Source: CAZADA01 sp964568975
GTDB lineage: Bacteria > Pseudomonadota > Alphaproteobacteria > Caulobacterales > Maricaulaceae
Assembly: GCA_964568975.1 (NCBI GenBank)
Contig: CAZMSO010000010.1
Span: 17,345-81,344 of the forward strand
Direction: 5' to 3'
DNA: 64,000 bases
The position numbers and the translations under genes are program-made. This document shows, piece by piece, positions 49,488 to 58,920 of this stretch; the first letter of the stretch is position 1; each line of letters starts with the position of its first letter. Below the pieces are notes generated by a model. That model made no database searches. It was not told the DNA's origin and worked only from the letters and a program-made list of their open reading frames with translations.

Positions 49488-52400
49488 TCAATAATCGAGC
49501 CGCCAACTCAACCCCACGCTTCCGCTGGAGTCTTGACCCACATCCGTCTGCAAGCTCAGCGCATCCGTCAGCCGAACGGCGATGGCGATCGAGCCAGCTT
49601 CGCCCGTCACGTCTTGGTTCGCTGTCACAAGCACCCGATCAGTCACGTATTTCCCCACTGAGAGGCCCGCCTCGCCCGTCTCTGATTGAGTGACCCGCAA
49701 CAGATCAAGGCCGAGGGAGCGACGCGCGCGGTCAAGCACGCTTGGTCCGCCAAAGGGCCCCGCGCCGCTTAGGGCCGCCGCCGCTTGCGCCAGACGCACG
49801 CTTTCAAACGCGCTGAGCTCCGTCACGGGCCGGCCGAACAGCAAAAGCGCCAGCACATCCTCTTCCGGCAACGCCGGCGTGGAGCTCAACGTGATCGAAG
49901 GATCCGAGGCGCGTCCGGTGATGCGCACCATCAGCCGCTCGCCGGTAAGGGCGGTGGTCTCAGCATCGATGGAGAGCACGGGGTCGGGATCGACGTCGCC
50001 CGTGAACGTGATGACGCCGCGGGTAAGGTCGAGCCGTCGCCCGGCGAAGTCGAGGCCGCCGCGCGCGACAGCCACCTCGCCTGCGAAACGCGGGGCGTTG
50101 GCGGTTCCCAGCACCCGCACGTCAGCGCTCCAAGCGCTCTCTAAGCCGCGGCCGCGCACCACAACGCGATCATCGGCGGTCACGCTGAGATCGAGCGCGA
50201 GGCGCACGGGCGGACCGCCGGCGGGGCGTTGGGGGCGCAGCGCGCCAGTCGACGGTTTTGAGGAAGTATCTGAGGAGGTTTCCGGGCCCGTGTCTGCGGG
50301 TGGGACGTCGACACGCACAACCCGCACCGTTTCAAGGTTTTGCGCGCCGGCCGACGGCTCGGGGATCGCGGCATCAAGGGCGTCCACACGCACATCCCCG
50401 GCGAGGCGGAGATCGCGTGGCGTTCCCGTCAGCCGTGCGGCCCCCGAGACGCGCGCGGACACGTCGTCGCGCCGCACGACCCAGGCGCGATCCAAGGCTA
50501 GCGCGATGTCGACGCGCGGCGGTCCCTCGGTTTGGGGCCGCAGTGCGCCCGTGGCGCGCCAGGCCGGGGTGTCGGCGTCGCGCGCGCGGCCGTTATCGGC
50601 GCGCGCCTCAAGCTCAAGGGCCGCCGCCTCGACGGGACCGGAGGCCGTAAGGCGCGCGTTGACTGCGCCGACGGTCAAGGCGAGCTGGTCATGGGTGTAG
50701 GCGCCGTCCGACCATGTCAGCCCACCCGCCGCGACCAGCGCGTCATACGGTCCCGTAAGACGGGCGTCGGCGCGCAGGCGTCCCGTGACGTGCTGATCGG
50801 GGCTGCCGACGAGGCTGAACAGCGGCGCGATCGGGCCGTCATAATCGAGCGCAATGTCGGCGTCTCCGGCGAGATCGAGGCCGGCCTCGGGTCCCCCATG
50901 TGTGAGCCGCGCCGGCAGGCGGGCGCGCGCCACGGGGCTGCGTTGCAAAGGCGAGCCTTCCTCAAGGCCTTCGAGGTCGGCGCGTAGATCCGCTGCGACC
51001 CCGTCCCACACGCCGCGCACCAAGAGCCGCGCCGGCGGACGCCCGGGCGGACGCGCGCTCAGCCGCACATCCATGCGCCCCAGGGACGGCCGCGCGTGCG
51101 ATGGGGCGGCGTCGCTCGCGGCGGCCGGGCTTGCGGTGTCGAGGCTTATGGTCCCATCGAGGGTGGCGTTTAGGGCGGGGATGGCCACCGCTTCCATCTC
51201 CATGGACGCGCGCTGGGTTTCCGGCGAGAGATCTGCGCTCACGCGCGCGCGGCCTGCTGCGCCGATCATAAGGTCTGCCGCGGCGATGCTGAGACGCCCC
51301 GGGGCGACGGCTATGAGCGTCGGCGCGGCGAGCGCCATGTCCGTGTCAAGAACAACGCCGCCAAGCGCGCGCACCAGGGCCTCCAGCGTCACGCCCTGCG
51401 CGCCGCGGCGGATCGCGACGCGTTGGGTGGCGGCGATGTTTGTGGCGATGGGATCCGCTCCCGATGCGCCAAGTCCGTCTGCGGCGAGGCTGATTTCGAG
51501 GGCGTCCAAGGGCCCGCGGGCCGTGGCGTCCAGTCCGCGCACCGCGACGGCGTCGGTGGCGAGCTGTGTGCTTTGAGCGGTGAGCTCAAGGCGCGGCCGG
51601 TCGTCCAGGGCGATGGCGAGGTCCGCGGTCACATCGCCGGTCAGCGCGAGGTCAGGCGCGGGCGTCTCTGAAAGGAGTGCGGCGATGTCGGGAACGCGCA
51701 CGGCGGCGGCGACCTCGCCCGCAACTGGCGCGCGCGTCAGGCGGCCCTCAGCGGTGGCGGTCGCGCCCGCGACGCGCGCGCGCGCTGAGACAAGCTCGAA
51801 TGCGCTCCAGTCTGGTGACGTGATGTGGGCGACGACGCCGTCGCGCGCCGCGCCAGGGACCGTCGCGCGCGCGCGATCATCGGACGGCCGCGGCGGCGGC
51901 GTGCGGGCGGCGTTGGCGCGGGGGCGGGGATGCACGGCGATGCGGGCGTCAAGCGCGCGCGGCAAGTCGCTCAAGCGGGCGGTGGCGGTCAAGCCGGGGG
52001 TGGTGAGCCCGGCGATGCGCGCGGGCGGCGCGGTCACGGCGACGGTGGTGCGGAACGCCGACGGCGCGCCCGTGAGGGTGAGGCTCACCGCGGTGTCGCC
52101 AGCCATGGTCCAGGAGGGGTCGATCAGATGCAGCGCCCCGGGGGGCGCGGCTAAGGTGGCGCGCGCGTCGAGGGCCGCGCCGGTGAGGCTGGCTTCCAAG
52201 TCGCCGCGGGCGAGGGGGCCGATGCGGTCGCTGCTGAGGGTGATGTCGGAGGCGGCCACGCCGCCGGGGCGCAGAAAGACGCGCGCTTCAGCGCTGAACC
52301 GATCGCCCGGCGCGAGGGCCGCCAGCGGGCGCGTCAGCGTGTCGGGGACCCGCGCGCCGACGCTGATGCGCCCTTGGGCGCGTCCATCAGGCGTGGCGGT

Positions 52401-53123
52401 GGCGCTGCGCATTTCAAAGCCGCCATGGCGCAGCGTGACGGTGGCGAGGTGCACATGAAGACGCTTGGGCGTCACATCCGCGGCCAGCTCCACATGCGCG
52501 TCGCGACCATGCCAGGCGGCCAGCGGGCTTGCCTCCAACGCCTCAAGCTCGATATCGGCTTGGGCGACCAGGGTGATCCGCGGTTGCAAGCCGGCGCGTC
52601 GGATCAGGCCGCCTTCCAGGGACACCGCGGCGCCGCCGGGCAGGACGGCCGGTGCGAGCACGCCTTCCGTCACGCGCAGCGTCTCCACTGTCACTGGCGG
52701 CAACGGAAAGGTCTCGCGCGCCGCGGGCGCTGGCGGCGGCTCGTCGCGCGCTGGCAACGCCGGCAGTCGCGCCAGGCGCGGGCGCGTCACCTCCACCAGC
52801 GCGAAATCATACTGGCCAAGCAGAAGGCCCCAGGGCCGCCAGCGCAGCTCAATCTGTTCAGCGTCAAAGACCGGCGTGGCTGCGGCGGCGTCGGCCACCG
52901 TCACGTCAGTGAGAATAATGTGAAACGGCCAGGCGCCGTCGGTGTGGGTGACCGCGACGCGCAAACCCGTGCGCTGCTCCACCACCGCGCTCGCGGCGCG
53001 CAAGGCGAAAGCACGCACACGTTCGGTGTTCAGCGCGATCGCCGCCGCGAGGCTCACTGCGAGGGCGAGCCCGGCGAGCACTGCGAGCGTGAGCGCAAAA
53101 CCTGTGAGAACACGGCGCGCCAT
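49488..53123 (-). CDS. tamB: Translocation and assembly module subunit TamB
   Basis: TamB bridges the periplasm and helps outer-membrane biogenesis, including lipid transport. The 1211-aa protein has one N-terminal anchor helix (about 8-30), a long beta-rich body of repetitive strands, and a C-terminal DUF490-type domain (PVLSIDAETTALTGERLMVRITGRASDPSITLSSTP, ...LSWRLDY). The ATG overlaps the tamA stop (TGATG). Length and order tamA-tamB are typical. Confidence 0.93.
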   Translation of the reverse strand: MARRVLTGFALTLAVLAGLALAVSLAAAIALNTERVRAFALRAASAVVEQRTGLRVAVTHTDGAWPFHIILTDVTVADAAAATPVFDAEQIELRWRPWGLLLGQYDFALVEVTRPRLARLPALPARDEPPPAPAARETFPLPPVTVETLRVTEGVLAPAVLPGGAAVSLEGGLIRRAGLQPRITLVAQADIELEALEASPLAAWHGRDAHVELAADVTPKRLHVHLATVTLRHGGFEMRSATATPDGRAQGRISVGARVPDTLTRPLAALAPGDRFSAEARVFLRPGGVAASDITLSSDRIGPLARGDLEASLTGAALDARATLAAPPGALHLIDPSWTMAGDTAVSLTLTGAPSAFRTTVAVTAPPARIAGLTTPGLTATARLSDLPRALDARIAVHPRPRANAARTPPPRPSDDRARATVPGAARDGVVAHITSPDWSAFELVSARARVAGATATAEGRLTRAPVAGEVAAAVRVPDIAALLSETPAPDLALTGDVTADLAIALDDRPRLELTAQSTQLATDAVAVRGLDATARGPLDALEISLAADGLGASGADPIATNIAATQRVAIRRGAQGVTLEALVRALGGVVLDTDMALAAPTLIAVAPGRLSIAAADLMIGAAGRARVSADLSPETQRASMEMEAVAIPALNATLDGTISLDTASPAAASDAAPSHARPSLGRMDVRLSARPPGRPPARLLVRGVWDGVAADLRADLEGLEEGSPLQRSPVARARLPARLTHGGPEAGLDLAGDADIALDYDGPIAPLFSLVGSPDQHVTGRLRADARLTGPYDALVAAGGLTWSDGAYTHDQLALTVGAVNARLTASGPVEAAALELEARADNGRARDADTPAWRATGALRPQTEGPPRVDIALALDRAWVVRRDDVSARVSGAARLTGTPRDLRLAGDVRVDALDAAIPEPSAGAQNLETVRVVRVDVPPADTGPETSSDTSSKPSTGALRPQRPAGGPPVRLALDLSVTADDRVVVRGRGLESAWSADVRVLGTANAPRFAGEVAVARGGLDFAGRRLDLTRGVITFTGDVDPDPVLSIDAETTALTGERLMVRITGRASDPSITLSSTPALPEEDVLALLLFGRPVTELSAFESVRLAQAAAALSGAGPFGGPSVLDRARRSLGLDLLRVTQSETGEAGLSVGKYVTDRVLVTANQDVTGEAGSIAIAVRLTDALSLQTDVGQDSSGSVGLSWRLDY

Positions 53124-54928
53124 CAGAACGCCTGCCCGAAGCTGACATACACTTGCACTGGGCTGTCGAGGCCGCCGCGCCGGTCGAAGGGAAACGCAAT
53201 GTCGAGGCGAAACGGTCCCACGGGCGTGTAATAGCGTGCGCCCAGGCCGGCGCCGGCGAGGACGCGTTCGCGCACTGTCGGCGTATTGGTGGAGGACACC
53301 GCGCCCGCTTCCACGAACGCGGCTGCGCCCCAGCGCTGCGCCACGCGCCCGCGCACTTCCACGCCCCCCTCAAGCACCGACCGCCCCCCAAGGGGTTGGT
53401 CATCCTCGTCCAAGGGCCCGAGCCGCTGAAAGCCATACGCGCGCACTGAGCCGCCGCCGCCGGCGAAGAAACGCCGGGTGGCGGGGATGTCGGCGTTTTG
53501 CGCGCCAGCGATGGAGCCAAGCCGCGCCCATCCCGCCGCGATCACGCCGGCCTGCCGCGAGAGCGGCTGGTGAGCCGCCACCGTCAGCTCTTGACGCACA
53601 AACGCGAGCCCGCCTTCGGCGTCGCCAGCCACGGGTATGACGTCTGCCGCCACGCGCAGTCCATCCTTGGGATCAAGCGGCTCCTCGACGGAGTCCCACA
53701 CGACGCGCACGGGAAGCGCTGCGAGCAATGCGTCCGTCTCGCCAAACGCATCCTCACTGCGTGAGGTTTCGACCTCCACGCCGCCGCGGGCGGTCCAGCG
53801 GCGACGAAAACGCTTTTCAAAACCGGCGTTCACCGTCACGCGGTCCGCGCGGAACGCGTCATTGTCCTCGCGGGCGGCTTCCAGGCCCGTGAACGCCGCC
53901 AGTCGCGCGCGCGGATAGGGCTTGCGCAGCTGAACAGCGACGGCTTGCTCGATCTGGGCGGCGTCGGCCTCCACGCGCAGGCGCTCGCCGCGGCGCCAAA
54001 GATTGCGGTGTTCCCAGCTGAGCGCGCCGCCGACGCCGCGATTGGTCGCGAACGAGACTCCAGCGGCGATTGTGCGCGGCGGCGCTTCGCGCACTGTGGC
54101 GATGACGGGCGCGAGGCCGTCGGCGTCCGGCGCGCCGGGTTCCAATTGCAGATAGCGGAACAGCCGTGTGTCCTCCAAGGTGTCGCGGTAGGCGCTCAGC
54201 GCGTCGCGGCTGAAGGGCTCGCCCTCCTTCCACGGGATCTGGCGGTTGAGAAACCCGATGCGGGTGCGGGTCAGCCCGCGCCAATCCACTGGCCCGAAAC
54301 GAGCGGCGGGGCCGCTTTCGATCTCAAAGACAATGCGCGCGGCGGCGTCGCGAAAGTCGGCTTCCGCGCGGCGGTCCACCCGGCGCGCCGTCGGAAACCC
54401 TTGCGCGCGCAGCGTGGTGAGGAGCGCTGCCTCAAGCGCGGCGATGTCGGCGCCGCGCGGGGAGAAGTCCGCCTCGAGACCGAGATCCGCCAGCGTCGCC
54501 GGGCGCGGCGCGGGCTGGGCGTCGCGATACGTGATGCGGTAGTCCGTGATGACAAAGCGCGGTCCAGGCGCGACCTCAAAAACAGCCGCAGCTCGCGCGT
54601 CTGCGCCATCGCGCGCGGGCGCGACGCGCAGCGCTTCGGCGTCCACACGCGCGGCGTAATAGCCCTCAGCCGTCAACACCGCCTGGATGCGTCGCCCGTC
54701 GCGGCGGGTTTGGCGGCGCAAGGCCGGCAGGCTGGCGAACTCTGGCGCGGGATCGTCAAACACCCGCGCGGCCGCGCGGGCGGCGCGGCGCAACGCGTCG
54801 TCATCCAGGCCGATAAGGCTGGCGTCATAGGCGAGGGTGGGCGCGCGAGCGCCGTCTTGCGCGCGCGCGCCTGCGCCCGTCGCGAGGAGCGCGACAGTCA
54901 TCATCACCATGGTGCGTGCGATCCACAC
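53123..54928 (-). CDS. tamA: Outer-membrane Omp85 protein TamA
   Basis: TamA is the outer-membrane partner of TamB. The ~601-aa precursor has a signal peptide (MWIARTMVMMTVALLATGAG...ARA), POTRA domains (about 30-270) and a 16-strand barrel with the Omp85 core (FFAGGGGSVRAYGFQRLGP) and C-terminal YVSFGQAF. Start: GTG 54928 gives a good n-region; ATG 54910 is the alternative. The open frame to 55204 runs into the adenosine deaminase gene and is rejected. Confidence 0.93.
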   Translation of the reverse strand: MWIARTMVMMTVALLATGAGARAQDGARAPTLAYDASLIGLDDDALRRAARAAARVFDDPAPEFASLPALRRQTRRDGRRIQAVLTAEGYYAARVDAEALRVAPARDGADARAAAVFEVAPGPRFVITDYRITYRDAQPAPRPATLADLGLEADFSPRGADIAALEAALLTTLRAQGFPTARRVDRRAEADFRDAAARIVFEIESGPAARFGPVDWRGLTRTRIGFLNRQIPWKEGEPFSRDALSAYRDTLEDTRLFRYLQLEPGAPDADGLAPVIATVREAPPRTIAAGVSFATNRGVGGALSWEHRNLWRRGERLRVEADAAQIEQAVAVQLRKPYPRARLAAFTGLEAAREDNDAFRADRVTVNAGFEKRFRRRWTARGGVEVETSRSEDAFGETDALLAALPVRVVWDSVEEPLDPKDGLRVAADVIPVAGDAEGGLAFVRQELTVAAHQPLSRQAGVIAAGWARLGSIAGAQNADIPATRRFFAGGGGSVRAYGFQRLGPLDEDDQPLGGRSVLEGGVEVRGRVAQRWGAAAFVEAGAVSSTNTPTVRERVLAGAGLGARYYTPVGPFRLDIAFPFDRRGGLDSPVQVYVSFGQAF

Positions 54929-55046
54929 AGACTCTCGCCGGTCATTGTCCTCACATCGCCGTGCAAGGTTCTTGCCGTTCAAGAGCACAAAACGTTTTGC
55001 GAAAGTTTGGTGAAATTGCGCCGCCGCCGCGGCGCGCGCACGCGGT

Positions 55047-56648
55047 CTATTCCGGCCGGGGGGTGGCTTCGAACTCGGCGAAGGCGTGTTCGAGGCGCCA
55101 TTGCTGACGCGCTTTGGGGCTGTCGGCCAAGAGGCTGAGACACGATTCCCGCCGCGGCCGAGCGCGGCCGAGGTCGTCTTGGCAGGCGAGAGCGGCCTCC
55201 TCATAGACGCCCGGATCGCGCCAAAGGCCTGCGCCCTCTAAGAAACTGAACGCCAAGGCGTTGCGCGCGAGGTCCTTCAGCTCGCCATAACTGAGGTCAT
55301 AGGCTTGCGTCGCGCGGCGGTACTCGCCCGTCAAGCTGGTGCGCAGCACGCCCTCATCGTCGGTGGAGATGGTCACCGGCACGCCGGCGCGGCGATAAAA
55401 CCGGAACGGATATGCGCCTGCGTCGATGCCAAGAATGTGATCAGCGCTGGAGAGGTTCATCTCCACCGCCACGCCCCGTTCGGCCATGACGGCGAGGAGG
55501 CCGAGGGCGTCGTGCTCCCAGCCGATTGCCGTGCCGTGGCCAATGCGGCGCGCGCGGCCGATCTCAATGGCTTGGCGAATGTGGTTCTGGAGCGCCCGCG
55601 GCGGGACCAGGCCGAGCCGCAGCTCGCCCGCATGCAGGGTGGCGGCGTCCACGCCCGCGCGATCTTGGGCGTACGCGATCATGCGCATGTGGCGCTCATA
55701 GTCGCGCCGGGCGATGGGATGATCTTCAGGCGCGGCGATGGTGAGCCCGACAATGCGCTCATCCGCCTGGACCAGCTCGGCGGCGAGCAGCGTGCGCGCG
55801 AACACAATCTCCGGCGGCAGCGTGCGCAAAACCGTCGCGATGTAGCGCACCGTCACTGCGCATCCCGGATCGGCGTCATCGTCATCCTCAGCCGCGCACT
55901 GCAGACGCGCACGGGCCTGAGCCTCCCAGGCGTCGAGGGCGGCTTTCGCCTCGTCGACACACCCGTCGCGCTCCGCCGTCAGCAGCGCGGTCGCAAACAC
56001 TGTCCAATCCTCGCGCCAGCCGATTTCTTGCGCGCGCGTGACCGCACGATCGCGGCACAAGCCAATCATTTGCTCCGTGTACCAGGTGTTCTGTTGAGCC
56101 AGTCGCGCCCGCACTTCCGCTAAGCGGTCGCCATACCGGCCGTCGCGGGCGCGAAAACGGTAAAAGCTGCGGAAGAACCGGCGATGGCCGCTCACCGCCT
56201 CGACGCCGGCGTTGCGCATGGACAACGCGTCGACAAAGGCGTCATAGACGCCTGACTCGCCCAAGGCGTCGCGCGCGAACGGCCGGCCGGCGTCGGCGTC
56301 GCATGGCGGGTCGACAATGGCTTGCGCGGTGAGATCCAAGCACAGGCCGTCCTCCACGGCCCAGGCCAACCACGTCTCAGCATAGACCGCGCCGGAGAGG
56401 TGGCTGTGCAGATCGCCGCCCTTGGGCATGGCTTGCAAAAACGCGGTGCGGGCGGCGGGCGCGTCGGCGGTGCGCGCAAAATAGGCCGCCGTGCGCGCCA
56501 CCTCGGCCGGGTTGGATTGCGCGCGCGCGGCAGCGGCCGCCAGCACCGACGCGAGCGCCACGCTGAGGCATGTCAGAACCCAACGAACGCGCCGGTTTCG
56601 CGCGACGCCCTTCGAGCGTCGAGAGCTGGTCAGTTTCATGGGTGTCAT
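55047..56648 (-). CDS. Exported adenosine deaminase-like hydrolase
   Basis: The ~533-aa precursor has a signal peptide (basic n-region, WVLTCLSVALASVLAAAAARAQS). The metal-dependent TIM-barrel domain has KGGDLHSHLSG (HxH), HAGELRLG, RIGHGTAIG and ISTDDEGV (catalytic Asp pair). The usual STDDP Pro is Glu here. Length exceeds cytosolic ADA by about 170 residues, mostly in a helical insert. It resembles secreted ADA/ADGF-type proteins and would deaminate extracellular adenosine or a related purine. Start 56648 or 56639 are both possible. Confidence 0.85.
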   Translation of the reverse strand: MTPMKLTSSRRSKGVARNRRVRWVLTCLSVALASVLAAAAARAQSNPAEVARTAAYFARTADAPAARTAFLQAMPKGGDLHSHLSGAVYAETWLAWAVEDGLCLDLTAQAIVDPPCDADAGRPFARDALGESGVYDAFVDALSMRNAGVEAVSGHRRFFRSFYRFRARDGRYGDRLAEVRARLAQQNTWYTEQMIGLCRDRAVTRAQEIGWREDWTVFATALLTAERDGCVDEAKAALDAWEAQARARLQCAAEDDDDADPGCAVTVRYIATVLRTLPPEIVFARTLLAAELVQADERIVGLTIAAPEDHPIARRDYERHMRMIAYAQDRAGVDAATLHAGELRLGLVPPRALQNHIRQAIEIGRARRIGHGTAIGWEHDALGLLAVMAERGVAVEMNLSSADHILGIDAGAYPFRFYRRAGVPVTISTDDEGVLRTSLTGEYRRATQAYDLSYGELKDLARNALAFSFLEGAGLWRDPGVYEEAALACQDDLGRARPRRESCLSLLADSPKARQQWRLEHAFAEFEATPRPE

Positions 56649-56871
56649 CGGCGCCCCCCCGCCGGCGCGGCCGAGCCCCGCGCCGCGCGAACGCATAGCG
56701 GAACTCCGTTACACGCCCAAGACAGCCGCGGCAGGCGTGTTGCAGTGTCGCGTCATCGGCCCTGCGCGCGTGTTGACCGCTGGATGGACGGCGGATTTGA
56801 GGCTAAGTGTGACCGGATGCGGTAATGTGCGCCTTTGGCTTCGGGCCATGGGCGCTGTTGGGGAGGATGTG

Positions 56872-58065
56872 ATGGGCTGGGGCGAAGCGTGGGGCGAGGG
56901 GCGCACTTGGGCGGCGGCGGCGTTGGGGCTCGTGGCGTGGATGGTAGCGCCGGCGATCGCGCAACCCGAGCAAGAGCCCGTCACCTTCGCCTCGATCGAG
57001 ATCGAACCGACGATCGTCAAAGCAGTCCAATTCGCCTTCACGCCCGCGGAATTGGACCGCATGCTCCACGACGCGGGCCAGGACACGCCCTTGCGCTATC
57101 GTTTGATCGAGCAATACCGCACGAAAGCGTTTCCCGAGGTCACCACGTTTGCTCTGCACCGCGAAAACGTCACGCGCACCGCCGATGCGGTGCGGTCGTT
57201 TCGCGATCAATTGACTGATGTGGAGGGCGTCGATCCCAACCACGTCTTTTTGGTGCTGGAGGGCGGGCTTGGCCAACTGCCCCATGGCGGAGAGCTGGCG
57301 GAGGCGGTGTCGCGACGTTCCGGCTTGCAGCCGCGGTTCATCACACCGGAGGACAAAGGCGCATACTTGTTCGATTGGTCTGCGCCCACGCCGCGCCGCC
57401 AGCAAGCGGTGTCGATTGACGTCGGCGCTGTGACCACGATCGCCGGCTATCAGCAGGCCGACCGGCCGGTCACGGGCGTGGAGATCATGCCTTATGGCGT
57501 GGGCACGATGCTGGAAGCGGTCGTGGAGGCGAATGGCGGCGTCCCGCCGAGCGACATGGCCGAGGCGTTGCGCGAGTTCACGCGCAAGCGCCTGGCGCCC
57601 ATCGTCTATCGTTCGGGCTTGAGCCATCCGGCGGTGTTGAACCGCCAACGCGTGTATCTCAGCGGCGGCGTTGTGTGGGTGATGGCGGTGATTTTGAAGC
57701 CGCAAGAAGCGATGACCGATTGGGTGCCGTTGTCGGTCGGGGACGTCCGGCGTTTTCGTCAAGTGCTGGAGAAACGCGACCCGTTCGATGTGGACGTGTC
57801 GGGGATCGCCGACCCGGATGTGCGCGCGCGTGCGGCCGCGGAGCTGGAGTATGCGCGCAACCTCTACACCCGCGATCAGTTGACGGCGGGGGCGTTGCTG
57901 CTGGACATGCTCGCCACGCGGTTGGAGTTCGCGCGCCGCGACCGCCTGTTTTTCGCGCGCATCGCCTATGGCGGCTGGCAAGCCCAGCACCTTCTGGTGC
58001 GCGCGCGCGAGGTGCTGGAAGCCGAAGGCGTGACCGGCTTTACAAGCCAGACGCTCGGCAATTGA
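56872..58065 (+). CDS. Exported Ppx/GppA-like ASKHA-fold protein
   Basis: The 397-aa precursor has a signal peptide (about 1-30). The body follows the exopolyphosphatase/GppA pattern: IEIEPTIVKAVQF (first phosphate strand), a helical segment, ITPEDKGAYLFDW, IDVGAVTTIAGY (second phosphate loop), GVGTMLEAVVEA and YLSGGVVWVM. The first loop lacks the usual DxGSN, so catalysis is doubtful. ATG 56872 follows GGGAGGA. It is divergent from the exported deaminase across 223 bases. Assignment is by pattern only. Confidence 0.6.
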   Translation: MGWGEAWGEGRTWAAAALGLVAWMVAPAIAQPEQEPVTFASIEIEPTIVKAVQFAFTPAELDRMLHDAGQDTPLRYRLIEQYRTKAFPEVTTFALHRENVTRTADAVRSFRDQLTDVEGVDPNHVFLVLEGGLGQLPHGGELAEAVSRRSGLQPRFITPEDKGAYLFDWSAPTPRRQQAVSIDVGAVTTIAGYQQADRPVTGVEIMPYGVGTMLEAVVEANGGVPPSDMAEALREFTRKRLAPIVYRSGLSHPAVLNRQRVYLSGGVVWVMAVILKPQEAMTDWVPLSVGDVRRFRQVLEKRDPFDVDVSGIADPDVRARAAAELEYARNLYTRDQLTAGALLLDMLATRLEFARRDRLFFARIAYGGWQAQHLLVRAREVLEAEGVTGFTSQTLGN

Positions 58066-58100
58066 CGCGACGGCGCGCGCCCGCTGCGGCGTCGGCGCGC

Positions 58101-58805
58101 TTATGCGGCCGACGACTTGGCGGTTTTGGCTGCGGCGGTTTTGGCCACGGAGGGGCGTTTTGCAGCGCGCGCCTTGGCGGCCTGGGGCTTGCTCGCGCTC
58201 GCTTTCGCGGTCGCTTTCGTGGATTTGGCGGCGCTGGCGCTGGGCTTTGCGGCTTTCGCCGTCGCAGGCTTTGTGGCGACCGTTTTCTTCGCGGCGTTGG
58301 CTTTCCCAGCGGCGGCGGCTTTCGTGGTCGCGGCGCGTTTGGTTGCCGGCTTTGTCGCGGCCGCTTTGGCGGTGGTGGTTTTCTTGTCTGTCGTTTTCGT
58401 GCGCCCGGTTTTTGCCGAACCAGCTTTCGCAGANNNNNNNNNNNNNNNNNNNNNNNNNNNNNNNNNNNNNNNNNNNNNNNNNNNNNNNNNNNNNNNNNNN
58501 NNNNNNNNNNNNNNNNNNNNNNNNNNNNNNNNNGAACCAGCTTTCGCAGAGGCGGCCTTCGCCGGCCCTGTTTTCGCTTTGGCCTGAGCGGTGACAGAGC
58601 GCGCCGCGGCGGCGCGCACGAACTCGCCGCACCATTCAAACTCGCGCACCATCGGGAACGTCCACTGATCATTGATCAGCGCGGGCGGGAAGCGCCGGCA
58701 ACGCCCGGTGTCGGCGTCCTCCGACAGCTCTTTCATCCATTCCAGCGCGTGGAAATACCGACACCGAACACAGGAGGGAGACTTCGAATTCGCCATATCG
58801 ACCAT
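58101..58805 (-). CDS. Four-cysteine domain fused to a histone-H1-like Ala/Lys tail
   Basis: The N-terminal ~65 residues have Cys12, Cys15, Cys36 and Cys59 in the pattern CxxCxYF...GRCRRFPP...WTFPMVREFEWCGEF, likely a zinc or Fe-S site. The rest is a low-complexity AKxA-type tail resembling histone H1 and AlgP, expected to bind DNA. The 100-N gap lies in the tail. Merging the 17-bp duplicate removes exactly 39 codons, keeps frame and gives ~195 aa. ATG 58805 or 58796 may be the start. Confidence 0.75.
   Translation of the reverse strand: MVDMANSKSPSCVRCRYFHALEWMKELSEDADTGRCRRFPPALINDQWTFPMVREFEWCGEFVRAAAARSVTAQAKAKTGPAKAASAKAGXXXXXXXXXXXXXXXXXXXXXXXXXXXXXXXXXXSAKAGSAKTGRTKTTDKKTTTAKAAATKPATKRAATTKAAAAGKANAAKKTVATKPATAKAAKPSASAAKSTKATAKASASKPQAAKARAAKRPSVAKTAAAKTAKSSAA
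58434..58533. other. 100-N assembly gap with 17-bp duplicated flank
   Basis: gaaccagctttcgcaga lies directly before (58417-58433) and after (58534-58550) the gap. The gap falls in the repetitive AKxA tail of the gene at 58101-58805. Gap plus one flank is 117 bases, a multiple of three. Confidence 0.95.
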
Positions 58806-58920
58806 CGCTTGCCGTGAGTGAGCGCGCGTGCGTTGCGCGGCCAAGGGAGCGCGGCGCAAGCCTCGCCACGCTAGCGTGGTCATGTTGTCATGGGGTTAGC
58901 GGCGGCGCGCGGCGCGTCGC

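Noticed and set aside
53123..55204. 693-aa version of TamA
   Set aside because: The extension overlaps the adenosine deaminase gene and puts the signal peptide in the middle of the chain.
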